Shown piece by piece: positions 46,796 through 58,247 of a stretch of DNA of 64,000 nucleotides (position 1 is the stretch's first letter; each line of letters starts with the position of its first letter). Source of the DNA: Macrostomum hystrix (Eukaryota > Platyhelminthes > Macrostomidae); NCBI GenBank assembly GCA_950097015.1, contig CATNEN010000004.1, positions 62,001-126,000 on the forward strand, read 5' to 3'. A model generated the notes under the pieces. That model was given only the letters and a program-made list of their open reading frames with translations. It did no database searches and had not been told where the DNA came from. The position numbers and the translations under genes were made by a program.

Positions 46796-47265
46796 AGAAT
46801 GTGAGGGAGGGTTAGAGAGAGGGAGGGAGAGTTGAAGAGTGCGATAGTGAGTTGAAGAGTGCGATAGAGAGTTGGAGAGTGCGATAGAGAGTTGGAGAGT
46901 GCGAGTTAAAGTTGGAGAGAGTGAGGTAGAGTTGGGTGGGTGTGAGGTAGAGTTGGGTGGGTGTGAGGTAGAGTTGAAGAGTGTGAGTGCGAGTGTGAGG
47001 GAGAGTGTGAGGGAGAGTTGGAGAGTGGAGGGAGGGTTGGAGAGTGTGAGTGCGAGTGTGAGGGAGAGTGTGAGGGAGAGTGTGAGGGAGAGTTGGAGAG
47101 TGTGAGGTAGAGTTGGAGAGTGGGAGTGCGAGTGTGAGGGAGAGTGTGAGGGAGAGTTGGAGAGTGGAAGGAGGGTTGGAGAGTGTGAGGGAGAGTTGGA
47201 GGGAGAGTTGGAGAGTGTGAGGGAGAGTTGGAGAGTGGAGGGAGGGTTGGAGAGTGTGAGGGAGA
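46796..47265. repeat. Purine-rich GAGAGT(GT)GAGG satellite
   Basis: Irregular units of about 8, 12 and 20 bp (gagagttggagagtgtgagg). Strong purine/pyrimidine strand asymmetry throughout. Confidence 0.9.
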
Positions 47266-48800
47266 TCAGTTTCTTAAAGCTGTCAGAGACTAAAGTAGAG
47301 CAGTTAGAGAAAATGATATTGTAGCAGAAAGGAGAGCCGGATGAAGCAGTCGATTGCGCCAGTTTGTGGCTGAGGATAATGTTTCTGTCGAATAGAAAAA
47401 TGAATTCCCTTCCGGACTCTGGGTTTATCGATTCTGTAACAGCCCTGGCATGCCACCCTGTCTCTATCTTTTATCTTTATATCTGTCTGCAATGCAATAA
47501 AAAACAATTTTCCTGAAGCCTTAAATAAAAAATGGTCTCATATTTTCGTTTCAAATTTCTATCATTTCGCAATCGAAGTCCGATCCCTCCCATGCCAGGT
47601 CTGTTATCCCAATGCGGTTCGGATCCGGTTTCTCAGACACTGAAAACTCTTGAAAGAAACTTATTGAACGCAAAGAATTCATTGAAGAAAACGACACTTT
47701 AACGAACAAAATTCTCCGACCCAACGGATTTTCTAATCTTCGTAAGATGCAGTCCCAAGGTTCAATAGTAATTCTCGCATTGTGCTTTTGCCAATGATGC
47801 CTTGAGTACAGCCATCACTCTCCGATTAGATTTCGTAGACTCTTACCCATAGATAGTAAAAGCGTGCAGCATCGTTCCGGTGTGTGGGGGCGGAGACCCC
47901 AAATGGCCAGCTAAAATTAGTTTTTCAAAAAAGTGGATATAAGAGTATATACACTTATGTCTATGGTAAGAACTAAAGGTTTATGACTAGCTGTTTCATT
48001 TTTACCACACTACAATAGGCTACGTCCTACGAAACAGTGCTATACTGTCCTGAACTAAGGAAAGGAGAAAGGTATTCTTAGTTGACTGACGAGCTTTGAA
48101 ATGACTACAACCTGGCTTCTTCATTGGGGACGCGTCAACTGGCGGAATGATAAGCGGACTTACTGGCGCCGAGATTGAGAAGTACATGGATGATTTCGAC
48201 TTTGAGACGGCTGTTAATCAGGCTTTTTTTAGAAATCGGGCAATTAACATCATTATAGAGAAGCATTTTTGGTGGCAGGAAGTTTGAAAGTTAAAACTTT
48301 TCCGTGCAATAATGCTATCTCTGCACGGCACTGATGCACGGGCCATAGAATAGAACAATTAGTATTGTATCGACTCGTTAAATAGGTTTCGACCATTTGG
48401 ATGAAACGCTGGAAAGAACATAATTAATAACTAGACATTGGCGTAGGCGCATTGTAAATTTAACTTGGATGCAAACCTGGACGTGTATCTAATGTTAGCC
48501 GGTTTTGTATCTACAATGGCGAGGATGTAATCCCACGAGAGCAGTGCTCCGCTTGTCCACAAAAAACCCAGCCATTATTCAATGGCGTCGCTAGCGAGGG
48601 GGCACTAAACAAGCAGCAGAAATGGCATTGTAAATCCAGAATGTTTTATGCTTTAGTACGCTCTACATTCTGGCTATTTGCCCATTTCCTTCTTTTGTTA
48701 CTATGTGATTTCTTCAGGGAGCCACTTACTTTCTTACCTTTTTATACTTTTACGACTAATTAATTGGTGATTGTAGAAAATGCCCTCGACATAAGCATAA
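47266..48800. other. Gene-poor stretch with an orphan 60-codon frame
   Basis: The frame 48105-48287 reads GFFIGDASTGG, IEKYMDDFDFETAVNQAFF and ends EKHFWWQEV. It is unlike the array artefacts but has no recognisable domain or clear splice sites, so I do not call it a gene. Confidence 0.3.
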
Positions 48801-48805
48801 CTATC

Positions 48806-49210
48806 AGTTGCTTCATGACCTCAGAACCTGGACACCGCACAAGTGCTCACAGTTGCTTCATGACATCAGAACCTGGACACCGCACAAGTGCTCACAGTTG
48901 CTTCATGACCTCAGAACCTGGACACCGCACAAGTGCTCACAGTTGCTTCATGACCTCAGAACCTGGACACCGCACAAGTGCTCACAGTTGCTTCATGACC
49001 TCAGAACCTGGACACCGCACAAGTGCTCACAGTTGCTTCATGACCTCAGAACCTGGACACCGCACAAGTGCTCACAGTTGCTTCATGACCTCAGAACCTG
49101 GACACCGCACAAGTGCTCACAGTTGCTTCATGACCTCAGAACCTGGACACCGCACAAGTGCTCACAGTTGCTTCATGACCTCAGAACCTGGACACCGCAC
49201 AAGTGCTCCA
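48806..49210. repeat. 45-bp near-perfect minisatellite
   Basis: Nine copies of a 45-bp unit containing agttgcttcatgacctcaga and cctggacaccgcacaagtg. By eye the only internal difference is one c-to-a in the second copy. The multiple-of-three period leaves two frames open. Confidence 0.95.
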
Positions 49211-49860
49211 TTTTCAGCGGAATGAGTTTCTGCTCAATGTTTCTTTCTTTCGACCATAGACTATTCCCACCCGACCCCCCCCCAACTTGCAGTGTTTCAG
49301 TAACCCAACCCTGCCTACAGTGGCATTCGTTATCCAAAACGGAGCATCAAAATTACCACAGACGCTGTGACCGCATCACAACGTCACAGTATCGAACCAG
49401 AAATAGAATAATTAATAAGCGGAGGCTATTCAGTTGTCGAGGAGGTAATCGCAATGGCAGCGAATCACTGCATGCAGCACAGCAACCGTATATTTGCGTG
49501 AGTGCACAATAGACACAGCAGCTATAAAACTACTACAGATGAATACTCGAATCGCACTCGAATGGGCAGGTCTCAACTCTCGAGTCGCAGGTTTCATCAA
49601 CGATGAAAATAAGTCACGGTGTATTAGCGAAGTATTGCATCACAAAGAGAAGTCATAATTTCATTTTGTGATCAAACTATAATTGATTGTTGGACTAAAT
49701 TAGTTAAGATGAATATAAGCAAATGTGAGAACTAAATCAGCAAGCCGATTCATTCTTTGAAACCTTTGAAGAAGCCTGAAAGAAGAACGGCGTTGGTTTT
49801 TGGAGTTGGCTCTCACTAGCTCCTCTCACAGCTTTTTCACAACGAGTTTTTCAGTCCAGG
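49211..49860. other. Downstream flank of the DEG/ENaC gene
   Basis: Probable 3' UTR of the minus-strand channel gene; no other gene recognised. Confidence 0.4.
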
Positions 49861-51870
49861 TCAGCTGTCAGTGGCGGTCTGCAGCTTCAGATGGTGCTGC
49901 TCGGAAGCTGGCCCCACAGCCACCAGGAGTCCCTCGGCCTCCGACCTGTTGGCAGCACCGTCTAACCGTCTGATGCCGCCGCTGCTGGAGCCGCCACCGC
50001 CGCCGCCGCGACTGTGCCTGGTGCAAATGTCGTAGCAGTGGATGCAGAAGTCGATCAGTTCTACAACTGAGATCATTGTGAGGCCAACGAAGATGGAGAA
50101 AAGTCCACCAATCTGACTCAGGAAGGAAGTCAGAGACAGGACCTCCTTCTCCTCGACCTTGTGCAGATCAAAGTTGGGCCGGATAAGCTGAATGGACAGC
50201 AGATTGCGCTCCAGCAGGCTCTCGTGCTTCAGCGTGGTGTAGGCCTCCTTAAAGCTACCGTTTTCGCTGTTCATGATGTCTATGGCCTGTTTGTACGATT
50301 TCATCTCCGGTCGGTTCAGCAGACGCCGATAGACCCGGCTGCCAAGAAGGCGTAGCTGGAAGGACCTGGTGGGCCAGTCAGAGGTCGAGCGCTCAGTCTG
50401 GTAGCTGTAGAACGAGCACGGCAGGGTGCAGCTGGCCACCACATCTTTGGAATACTTGGAGATGACGTCGTTCTTGCAGCGGATGTAGCCATAGACCTTC
50501 AGCAGAGTGGCCCGGCAGCTGGCCAGCTTGTCCGGCTGCAAATTCGCAGTGCGCCAGTCGCAGCCGTCGCTGCGCAGGAACTCAACCAGGCCAGTACAGT
50601 AGGTGAAGTTGGCCTCCCTAACTAGCGGATACTCGATGGCCTGGCAGCCGCAGGTGCTGAGAATGTCTCGCTGGATGGTGGCCTGACGGCAGGCGTCCTC
50701 GCTATACCTGTACTCCCTGCCGAACAGGTTGAGGTTTCTTTGCGTGTCCTGCGAGCACCGACCGTAGGGCGCCTGCTTCTGAACGTTTAGCACGTGCTTT
50801 AGTTTGACCTCGGTCAGTGAGCCCGACTTCAGATGAATGGCCTCGTGGTTCACGTCCGGATAAGTGTCGCCAGCGTGTATGGTAAGAACCGCACCCGACA
50901 GCTGCGTGCTGATGTCCATTGTGTAGCAGTCAACGCAGTGGAAGTTCTCCAGGTTCCACTCATTGTCCAGGTACACTGCCATCTCAACCATGGTGGTATT
51001 GTCTCGCAGCTCCTCGTGCAGGTCAAGCGTGTAGCAGTTCATGTAGTTGCCATGCAGGAAGGCGTGAAAATTGCCGGCGTGCATGTCGGCACCGGAACCG
51101 TTCCAGGCGTATTCGGGACTGCAGAACTTCTGGTTGCGAGCGCTGCCGTTCCGGATGACGGCTCGACAGTCAAGGATAAAGTCCTGCAGCGAGTGGCCGA
51201 TGTCCCGACTGGCGGCGCTGGGCAAGCTCTCCAGGTAAGCTGGGAAACCCAGCGAGCCAGAGAAGTTGTAGTAGATAAACTGCGTGGACTCATTGTAGAA
51301 AAACAGGTTGCGGATGAATAGCTCCAGCGACTCGGAGAAGTCGCGCGGATATTTCCAGCCCTGCTCCTTCAGCCGGCGCCGGCCCTCTGAGGACAGTGGA
51401 CGCATGTTGCAGAGAGTGACTGATGGGAAGGGCGAGTTGTAGTCTTTCAGCACGCGCGGCGGATGCATGACATCGTATTCGATAAACTGCAGCGTCAGGA
51501 ACGACAAGCAAAGGATGCAGGCAACAAAAAGGGCGACAACAAAGAAGATCCACAGAAGGCGGATGCGACGGCTCTCCGACTTGACGATGCGTGGAATGCC
51601 GCGAATGGTGGTGTTCTCGCAGAAGCAGATGAACTGGCGGTGCAGGGCGCTGCGGACCGGGACAAGGTTGGCTGGCCCGGTCGCTTCCACAACTGCCAAT
51701 GAGGCCACAGCCGACGCCTGCACGTTGGCGTCAGCGTCAGCGCCATCGTCACTCCGAGCCCGACTGTTGGCCTGGACAGCGTACCGGTGCAGCGGGAGCG
51801 TCACGGAGTCATTCGTGTTAGCACCACCGTCGTCAGTTAGGTGAAGGCGCTTCGGCTGCTGTCTCGACAC
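49861..51870 (-). CDS. DEG/ENaC/ASIC-family sodium channel subunit, intronless
   Basis: A 669-residue uninterrupted frame. The cytoplasmic N terminus leads to the pre-TM1 motif ENTTIRGIPRI (residues about 85-95), TM1 at about 104-126 (IRLLWIFFVVALFVACILCL), then YNSPFPSVTLCNMRPLS, which opens the extracellular domain. The latter is cysteine-rich with the family's YGRCSQDT, YSEDACRQATIQRDI and CGCQAIEYPL motifs. TM2 at about 588-610 contains GGLFSIFVGLTMISVVELID. The architecture is that of FMRFamide-gated, acid-sensing or degenerin channels; which ligand opens it cannot be told. Two pore-region positions are unusual: Arg where the gating His-Gly motif usually has His, and GLT where the selectivity filter is usually G-x-S. 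The C terminus carries a glycine run (GGGGGG). Absence of introns in a family that normally has many suggests an old retrocopy or intron loss. Confidence 0.92.
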   Translation of the reverse strand: MSRQQPKRLHLTDDGGANTNDSVTLPLHRYAVQANSRARSDDGADADANVQASAVASLAVVEATGPANLVPVRSALHRQFICFCENTTIRGIPRIVKSESRRIRLLWIFFVVALFVACILCLSFLTLQFIEYDVMHPPRVLKDYNSPFPSVTLCNMRPLSSEGRRRLKEQGWKYPRDFSESLELFIRNLFFYNESTQFIYYNFSGSLGFPAYLESLPSAASRDIGHSLQDFILDCRAVIRNGSARNQKFCSPEYAWNGSGADMHAGNFHAFLHGNYMNCYTLDLHEELRDNTTMVEMAVYLDNEWNLENFHCVDCYTMDISTQLSGAVLTIHAGDTYPDVNHEAIHLKSGSLTEVKLKHVLNVQKQAPYGRCSQDTQRNLNLFGREYRYSEDACRQATIQRDILSTCGCQAIEYPLVREANFTYCTGLVEFLRSDGCDWRTANLQPDKLASCRATLLKVYGYIRCKNDVISKYSKDVVASCTLPCSFYSYQTERSTSDWPTRSFQLRLLGSRVYRRLLNRPEMKSYKQAIDIMNSENGSFKEAYTTLKHESLLERNLLSIQLIRPNFDLHKVEEKEVLSLTSFLSQIGGLFSIFVGLTMISVVELIDFCIHCYDICTRHSRGGGGGGSSSGGIRRLDGAANRSEAEGLLVAVGPASEQHHLKLQTATDS

Positions 51871-53778
51871 TTCTGCGCTTCATCGCTTAGGAAGTTGCGA
51901 CTCACTCTGGAGCCGAGATTTTGTGTGCGAGAGCAGGCGAAATCAGAGTGTAAAACAGACGACTCCAGGGCCTTTTTGTAGCTTGCAGTTGCATATCCTG
52001 CCCTATATAAATTCTGCAAGAGCTTCAGTTGGGTATGGGGTTTATTTTGCGTTAACCAATAGCTGCCCAAGAGCGACATAATTGGTCTAGAGCTCTTCCG
52101 TGTGGTCGATGCAGTCGATGCGGTTCCGAAAGTGACATGCCCAAAGACTAACTTTCAAATGCCACGGGTTTTTTACGAGGTCAGCTTAAATGCGGTGACA
52201 ACGACTGTTGTCTAAGCACAGACCACAAGAATTCAAGCCTGGTACAAAATCAAAACCTCCAATGCGGCCAAACAGGCTTTAGCATTAATCTTTGTCGTAT
52301 CGGATTCTCTTTGGCAATGTGCCGCCAGTCGGCTCTCTCTGTTTCGATCAACAATGTCCGCTGGCCAGCAGAAAATTGATTGTCCCGAGCAACTCTTGAG
52401 GACTAGCTAAGGCGGATTAAGCTGGTCCCATTATATCATGGATCTTATAGCAGAGGTTTACAACCGCTGAAGACAAGACCCAAGTCTCTACAGGCTGGCT
52501 CTGGCCGTAGAGTTGGTACGGGGAAGTGGACGAGGCCCGCCCGGAGACAACCGGGTCGCCGACCCTACGGGCAGCTGAAGGATGAGGCAGAGTCCGGGGA
52601 AGGTCGCAGAGGTGGCCTTTATAGAGGTCGCTCTGTGGACCGGAGCGAAGGCGCGAGATTTCGCTGCCGAGGAGATGCGAGGAGTTCTTCCCGACGGCAA
52701 TTGCGAAATAAAGTACCGGACGATGCACAAGAAATCAACGCGATGAGAAAGGGCATTCGCACTGATGAGTAAGGGCGTAATGAGGACGGGCTGGGTAGCG
52801 GACGACGCGTGGGGTAGGGCAAGCCAGAGGCGACTAAAGCGAGGCGTGACCAATGGAACAACAGACAGAAAAGAAAAGGCGGGGAGGGGTTAGGGCCCGT
52901 GGTCTTCCCCAGCCAATCTCCACACGCAGCGGGGGCAGAGGGGGGAGGGGGAGGGCGCGCATCGGCTAACCCACACCCCCGACCCGACCGGCCAGGAGGC
53001 CAGCACCAAAACAAAAAACAAGAGAACGACTGCACTGTAGATAACCGTAGATGTGCAAAATTAAAAATATTCCTGGAAGACTTTATGTTGAATATACTCG
53101 CAGTTTTTCGTTCGGCTCTAGAACATTTCAAAGCAAAAATAATTTAAACAAGATTGTCTGTCCACTTCAAACTATAGACACACTTCCATGATTGTCATGC
53201 CTTCTTTGTCTGAAAATGATCAATGCTCACTCAGCGAATTTAGAGCTTTCCGATTTTTTCCAGTGCAGCACTAGACAGAAGTTGGACAGCAATGGCCTCT
53301 GGAAGCCGGGTATGATTGACAAGCCAGTTCTGCGATGAATAAGCATCTCCCTCATGGCCTGGAGGCATTTCCTAAACTGAAGTCCGTCCAGACTATTTTT
53401 TGTTTCGTGGCATCGTTTCGTCCTTTTTTGAACAAAAAGCAACATAAAGAGAATATTTAGCAGCACTGAAAGCAGAGGTTTAGTTTAGTTCCTCTGCTAA
53501 ACTAGGACATTTCATCCCAGATCTAGTATTAACTTTCCATTTAGTTTAAACATAGCTTTCTATGGGGTGGGTATGACATATTTATTCATGACAGATATGT
53601 TAATCCCATGACAGTGCAGAATAGAATTGACATGTTTGACCCCTATAAGCGAATGGCGAACACACTCAAGCCCTGGGAGGTTGTCAGTTACAGTTTTTTG
53701 AAAATAAAAAATCATAGCAACTTTTTTCGATAAAACCCGCGAAAGTTCATTGTAGTTTCTTACTTCGTTAATTTGTTT
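51871..53778. other. Upstream region of the channel gene; GC-rich island
   Basis: 52.4-53.0 kb is GC-rich with pyrimidine tracts on the minus strand and several open frames without domains. It could be an LTR-like remnant or a CpG-rich promoter. I see no supported gene. Confidence 0.35.
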
Positions 53779-54095
53779 GGTTGTAGCCTTTTGGTTAGAA
53801 CGTCGGACTCACGACTTGAAGGTCGGGGGTTCGATTCCCGACTCCACTGGAGCAATTTTTGTTCATTAGGAAGGCAACTTCACTCTGCATTGCTTCAGTT
53901 CACCCAACTGTTAAATGGGTACCAGCATCAGCTAGGGTTGTTGAGGGTGAGGGTGGGTGTGGCATCTTCCCAGTCCATGGACTGACCAGCAGTACGCAGC
54001 CTTCAGATGCGCCGCGCAATAGCTGCAGCTGTGCTGTCGGCTGCAAGTTTTGCCTGATAGGGGCAGGTGTAATCAATTATTATTATTATTAAAAT
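53779..54095 (+). mobile_element. SINE family A, apparently full length
   Basis: A-box-like tagccttttgg at 53784-53794, perfect B-box ggttcgattcc at 53828-53838, central block gggtaccagcatcagct, cagtccatggactgacc, gcgccgcgcaatagctgca and an (att)n tail. Matches the minus-strand copy at 32890-33225. Confidence 0.88.
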
Positions 54096-54308
54096 TATTT
54101 CATTGAGTGAACTGTTGACGTTTAAAGGATGCATAAATATTAAATTAAAGTACTTTTACACAGTTAGGGAATCGGAAAAAGTGGCATTAAATCTTTGATT
54201 TTCGGATTATTGAATTTAGGGTTACGGTTTTTTTACAGTAAGACTACGAAGCCATTTTGCCACCCAGGGAAAGTTCCCCCTGACATTTTTTGGCAGCGCC
54301 TGAATGCT

Positions 54309-54782
54309 AACAGCGTTGGGTGGTGACTGATTGGTTGACAAACTGGACGATGGTGTCCTGTGATTGAGCTGCGCCTAATATTTTGGCTTGATCGGTGATA
54401 TTGGAGAAATTCGCGTCAGGATGTCAAAAGTTGCCTAAATTTCCACTTGTTGTAGCCCTTGAAGGTCCAGCAGTCCGTCTAGATAAAGGTAGGTGACTAC
54501 CGAAGACGGAGATGATGCAGGCACATTCGCGTGACATGCTGATAAATTTTGAAGGCCTGGCAAGGCCGCACTGAGGCGTAGTGCCAATTCGTGCATCCGG
54601 GTGTATGAAATACACTAGCGCTTATGGGAAAAATATGGCCTTCGGCCAGAACCATTGAATATCTCGACGGTCTGAAGAGCTGGCGACTCGATTCTTGTTT
54701 CAGAAGATGCGCAACAAAAAGCTGGCCCGTGTTCTTGAGTTTCGTGTGCTTGCCTTGTTCCGTTCGGGTGCAGCACAAAAAA
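54309..54782. repeat. 475-bp dispersed repeat, copy 2
   Basis: Collinear with 20477-20953 in the same orientation. Both copies lie close to a SINE (54 kb: 210 bp after family A; 20 kb: 70 bp before a related SINE), but the order differs. Confidence 0.85.
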
Positions 54783-56680
54783 TGGCCTTGAATTATCGTC
54801 AGCCTTAGATTTTTACGCACAGAATTTGTAATACACACAATTCATTCTCGCATTAAACCAGATGATGACGCCTTGATAAGCTTTTGGAATTTGGAATCGA
54901 GATCAAGGATCGGGTGGCATTTCGGGAAGATGACTTCAAGGCTTGGAGTGGCAGCTTGTCCACTGGCCCGCCGCTGTATCTGGAGCAGCCCTGTTACATG
55001 CTCTTGCCTCTCTTCCTCGAGGTCTATTTATAAGAGCTGCATTGACAGGCCTGAGCACAAAATCTCAATTCATGTGGGAGACGGTGCGTGCTCTCTTGTT
55101 CCGTTTCACATATGGTCAGGTCAGCTTGGCTCAACGCCGCAGAGCAATGGGAGAGGTTCTCAGTTGCATTATGGACTCACAATCCAGATATAGAATTAAG
55201 GCGATCAATTTATGTCGCATGCATGCAGTTCTGGTTGCAGGAGTCTATTTTCCAGATTCAATTTGGAAGATTCGAGCGGAAAATATATCTATTTACAATT
55301 AACCGACCGCGGGTAAGGCAAGTTAAGTGCTATTATACCTGATCATTGGCCGGTTGGCAAGAGGAATGCATTGATCTATTCGTCAATAAATTCCTCATAC
55401 GCATGCAGGCACAATGCATGTCAAGAATGAGTACAGAAAATGCAAAACTACAGTGCATCAATCTTTTATTTTATTCATTTGATCAACAACGGAATGTCAG
55501 CTATCATGTACATTAAATTTACATGATAACATTTTTGAGCAGAAAAATGATGCCATTTTGGTTAACACACGCTCCTATGATGCACATGTATATCATATGC
55601 TACTAAATTGACGGGGCAGACCCGTCCTGATGTAATCAGGTGTTATCATCTCTATAAAGCATCGATTACGGCGGGGAACATCGGACTGATGCTGTCATAA
55701 ACTCGCTCCTGTGTTCTTTCTTAAATTTACACAGCTCTTCCAAAGCAGCGGGCAAATGCACAGAGATAATGCAATTTCCGATTGCTTTTTTAGACTCTCG
55801 GGGTGAAAATGAGATTTAATACGAGCTACATATCATTTAATACTCGTACATGCGATGCCTGTATAATGATTTGATTATACTCTAGTTATACTCTAGCCAT
55901 ACTCCTTTTTGCAAACAGCGATTTTCTGCTTAGCAAAATTGTAGACCTACTTGTACACAAGCTCATAACTATTTAATCTCAAACTTCGAGAAAATTCACC
56001 CGAGCAGTTTGGAACCGTCGATATAAAATTGGGCATGGTATTCACTTTCCTCTTCTTTCCATAAAGGGCAAACAAACGTCATATGCTACGTTTAGAAATC
56101 ATGGACTTTGTGTATAATGGGAAAGTATATTACTGAATATGTTTTGAGCATAACTCTGACTTGACTCAAGAAAATTCGAGCAAATGTTTCAAAACCTTGC
56201 CTATGATCAGAGTTTATTCTTACTGTCGCGAGTCTCTACTCAGTCGCAAGGCACCCATGTAATCAGTTTCACCAACAATGACTACTTCCAAGCACCCACG
56301 GGTAGATTGTTCTTTAAACCAATAATATGCCGAGCACAACTGTTGGCTTAGCATATTACACAAATTACTCTTATTTTTGTCCAGTGTATGCTCAAACAAG
56401 CTTTGGGATACAGTTTTTGCCCGCTGTGTCAATAAGAGGCCAAAACATTAATATGCAAAAAGGTTTTTTATTGCCCCGACTGTCCGATTTGACTGCACGT
56501 GATAGGACATCGAAACAGAGAATATTTAGAATACACTTGGGTTGTACTGCTGCTGCAATTCCTGACTGGCAAGAGGTGACACCTGCACACAAAATGCTGA
56601 GCATTATCACGGTCAAGGCCGCAGTAGAGACAGAGCGGGGGATGAGACTTTCCCGCAATGAGCTTTTCCCGAATCAGATT
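54783..56680. other. Gene-poor stretch
   Basis: Open frames at 54943-55302 (WETVRALLFRFTYGQVSLAQ) and 56327 onward have no recognised domain. The latter becomes array sequence. Confidence 0.4.
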
Positions 56681-57425
56681 TCCCCCAGGAGCTTTTCCTG
56701 CAGCGAACCTTTACCCAGGAGCTTTTCCTGCAGCGAGCTTCTCCCCCAAGAGCTTTTCCTGCAGCGAACCTTTACCCAGGAGCTTTTCCTGCAGCGAACC
56801 TTTACCCAGGAGCTTTTCCTGCAGCGAGCTTCTCCCCTAAGAGCTTTTCCTGCAGCGAACCTTTACCCAGGAGCTTTTCCTGCAGCGAACCTTTATCCAG
56901 GAGCTTTTCCTGCAGCGAACCTTTATCCAGGAGCTTTTCCTGCAGCGAACCTTTACCCAGGAGCTTTTCCTGCAGCGAGCTTCTCCCCTAAGAGCTTTTC
57001 CTGCAGCGAACCTTTACCCAGGAGCTTTTCCTGCAGCGAACCTTTATCCAGGAGCTTTTCCTGCAGCGAACCTTTACCCAGGAGCTTTTCCTGCAGCGAG
57101 CTTCTCCCCCAAGAGCTTTTCCTGCAGCGAACCTTTACCCAGGAGCTTTTCCTGCAGCGAACCTTTACCCAGGAGCTTTTCCTGCAGTGAGCTTCTCCCC
57201 TAAGAGCTTTTCCTGCAGCGAACCTTTACCCAGGAGCTTTTCCTGCAGCGAACCTTTATCCAGGAGCTTTTCCTGCAGCGAACCTTTACCCAGGAGCTTT
57301 TCCTGCAGCGAACCTTTATCCAGGAGCTTTTCCTGCAGCGAACCTTTACCCAGGAGCTTTTCCTGCAGCGAACCTTTATCCAGGAGCTTTTCCTGCAGCG
57401 AACTTTTAACCCAAGAGCTTTTCCC
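56681..57425. repeat. 30-bp minisatellite
   Basis: About 25 copies of a 30-bp unit made of cagcgaacctttacccagga and gcttttcctg, alternating with a variant agcttctcccccaa/ctaa every few units, which suggests a higher-order pattern. Open on both strands as an artefact of the period. Confidence 0.95.
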
Positions 57426-57677
57426 AAGAAGCAAGTCTCAGATGATCAGAGCTAAGAATAATTAAAAAGATAGACCGTATAGGAACTTCTGAATTATAAT
57501 GGCGCAATAGACAGTGAGAATTTTATTGATTTCTTTTGCATTTATTCACTAACAGATTTGGCAGGATTGGATGACTATAAAAAACTTGCGCAATTAGCGA
57601 ACTTCTCAGTTTCATTTTCAGCAAATCAGAAGGCTGTACTCTTGCGTTTTGGACTACTGTACGAGGACACTTAATTT

Positions 57678-57790
57678 AACTGGGGCTGTCCATGGACTAA
57701 AAAGCTGTACACAGCCTTTGGCAGCGCCGTGCAATAGCTGCGGCTGTGCCACACTGGCTGCACATCTGGCCCAATTGGGTGTCATTACTG
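57678..57790 (+). mobile_element. 3' portion of a family A SINE
   Basis: The blocks gtccatggact, cagcgccgtgcaatagctgc and ggctgtgccacactggctgc match the 3' half of the SINE at 53779-54095. The tRNA head is missing. Confidence 0.65.
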
Positions 57791-58247
57791 TTGTATCTGC
57801 CGCAAGCAACACTAAGAAAACCTGTCATCATGGGGGACGGAAGAAATAGTAACAGGCGCAGCAGAAAGCTTGTAGACACAAAAAGCATGTCAACCATTTT
57901 CTGCAGAGTTGAACAATTTTCATTTCATAATAATAGAAACAAAATAGGAAATAAATTTGAATAAGGAATCGAAGATAAAAGTTAACATATCAAAAGTAGC
58001 TGACACAAAAAGCTTATTTACTTAAGCGATCAATAGATCATAATTAACACAGTTAAAAGCACGGATTAGTGTTTCTGATCCGTGTCACTGATATGCAGCA
58101 CAAGAGTAATTGGAAGAAAGCGGAAACAGAAAGCAATACACGCTATCGGTAGAACTTTTCAAAGCACTAAAGTACAATAAATTACACTAAAAACTGCTAC
58201 GTCAAGAATAATGGAAACTTATAACTGCGACTCAACTGAGTGCAGAC

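Noticed and set aside
48764-49512. 153- and 234-codon frames over the 45-bp array
   Set aside because: Open only because the unit is 45 bp long; flanking codons have no recognisable protein.
53779-53850. Functional tRNA gene
   Set aside because: The cloverleaf is imperfect, and the sequence continues into a SINE body and ATT tail repeated elsewhere in the window.
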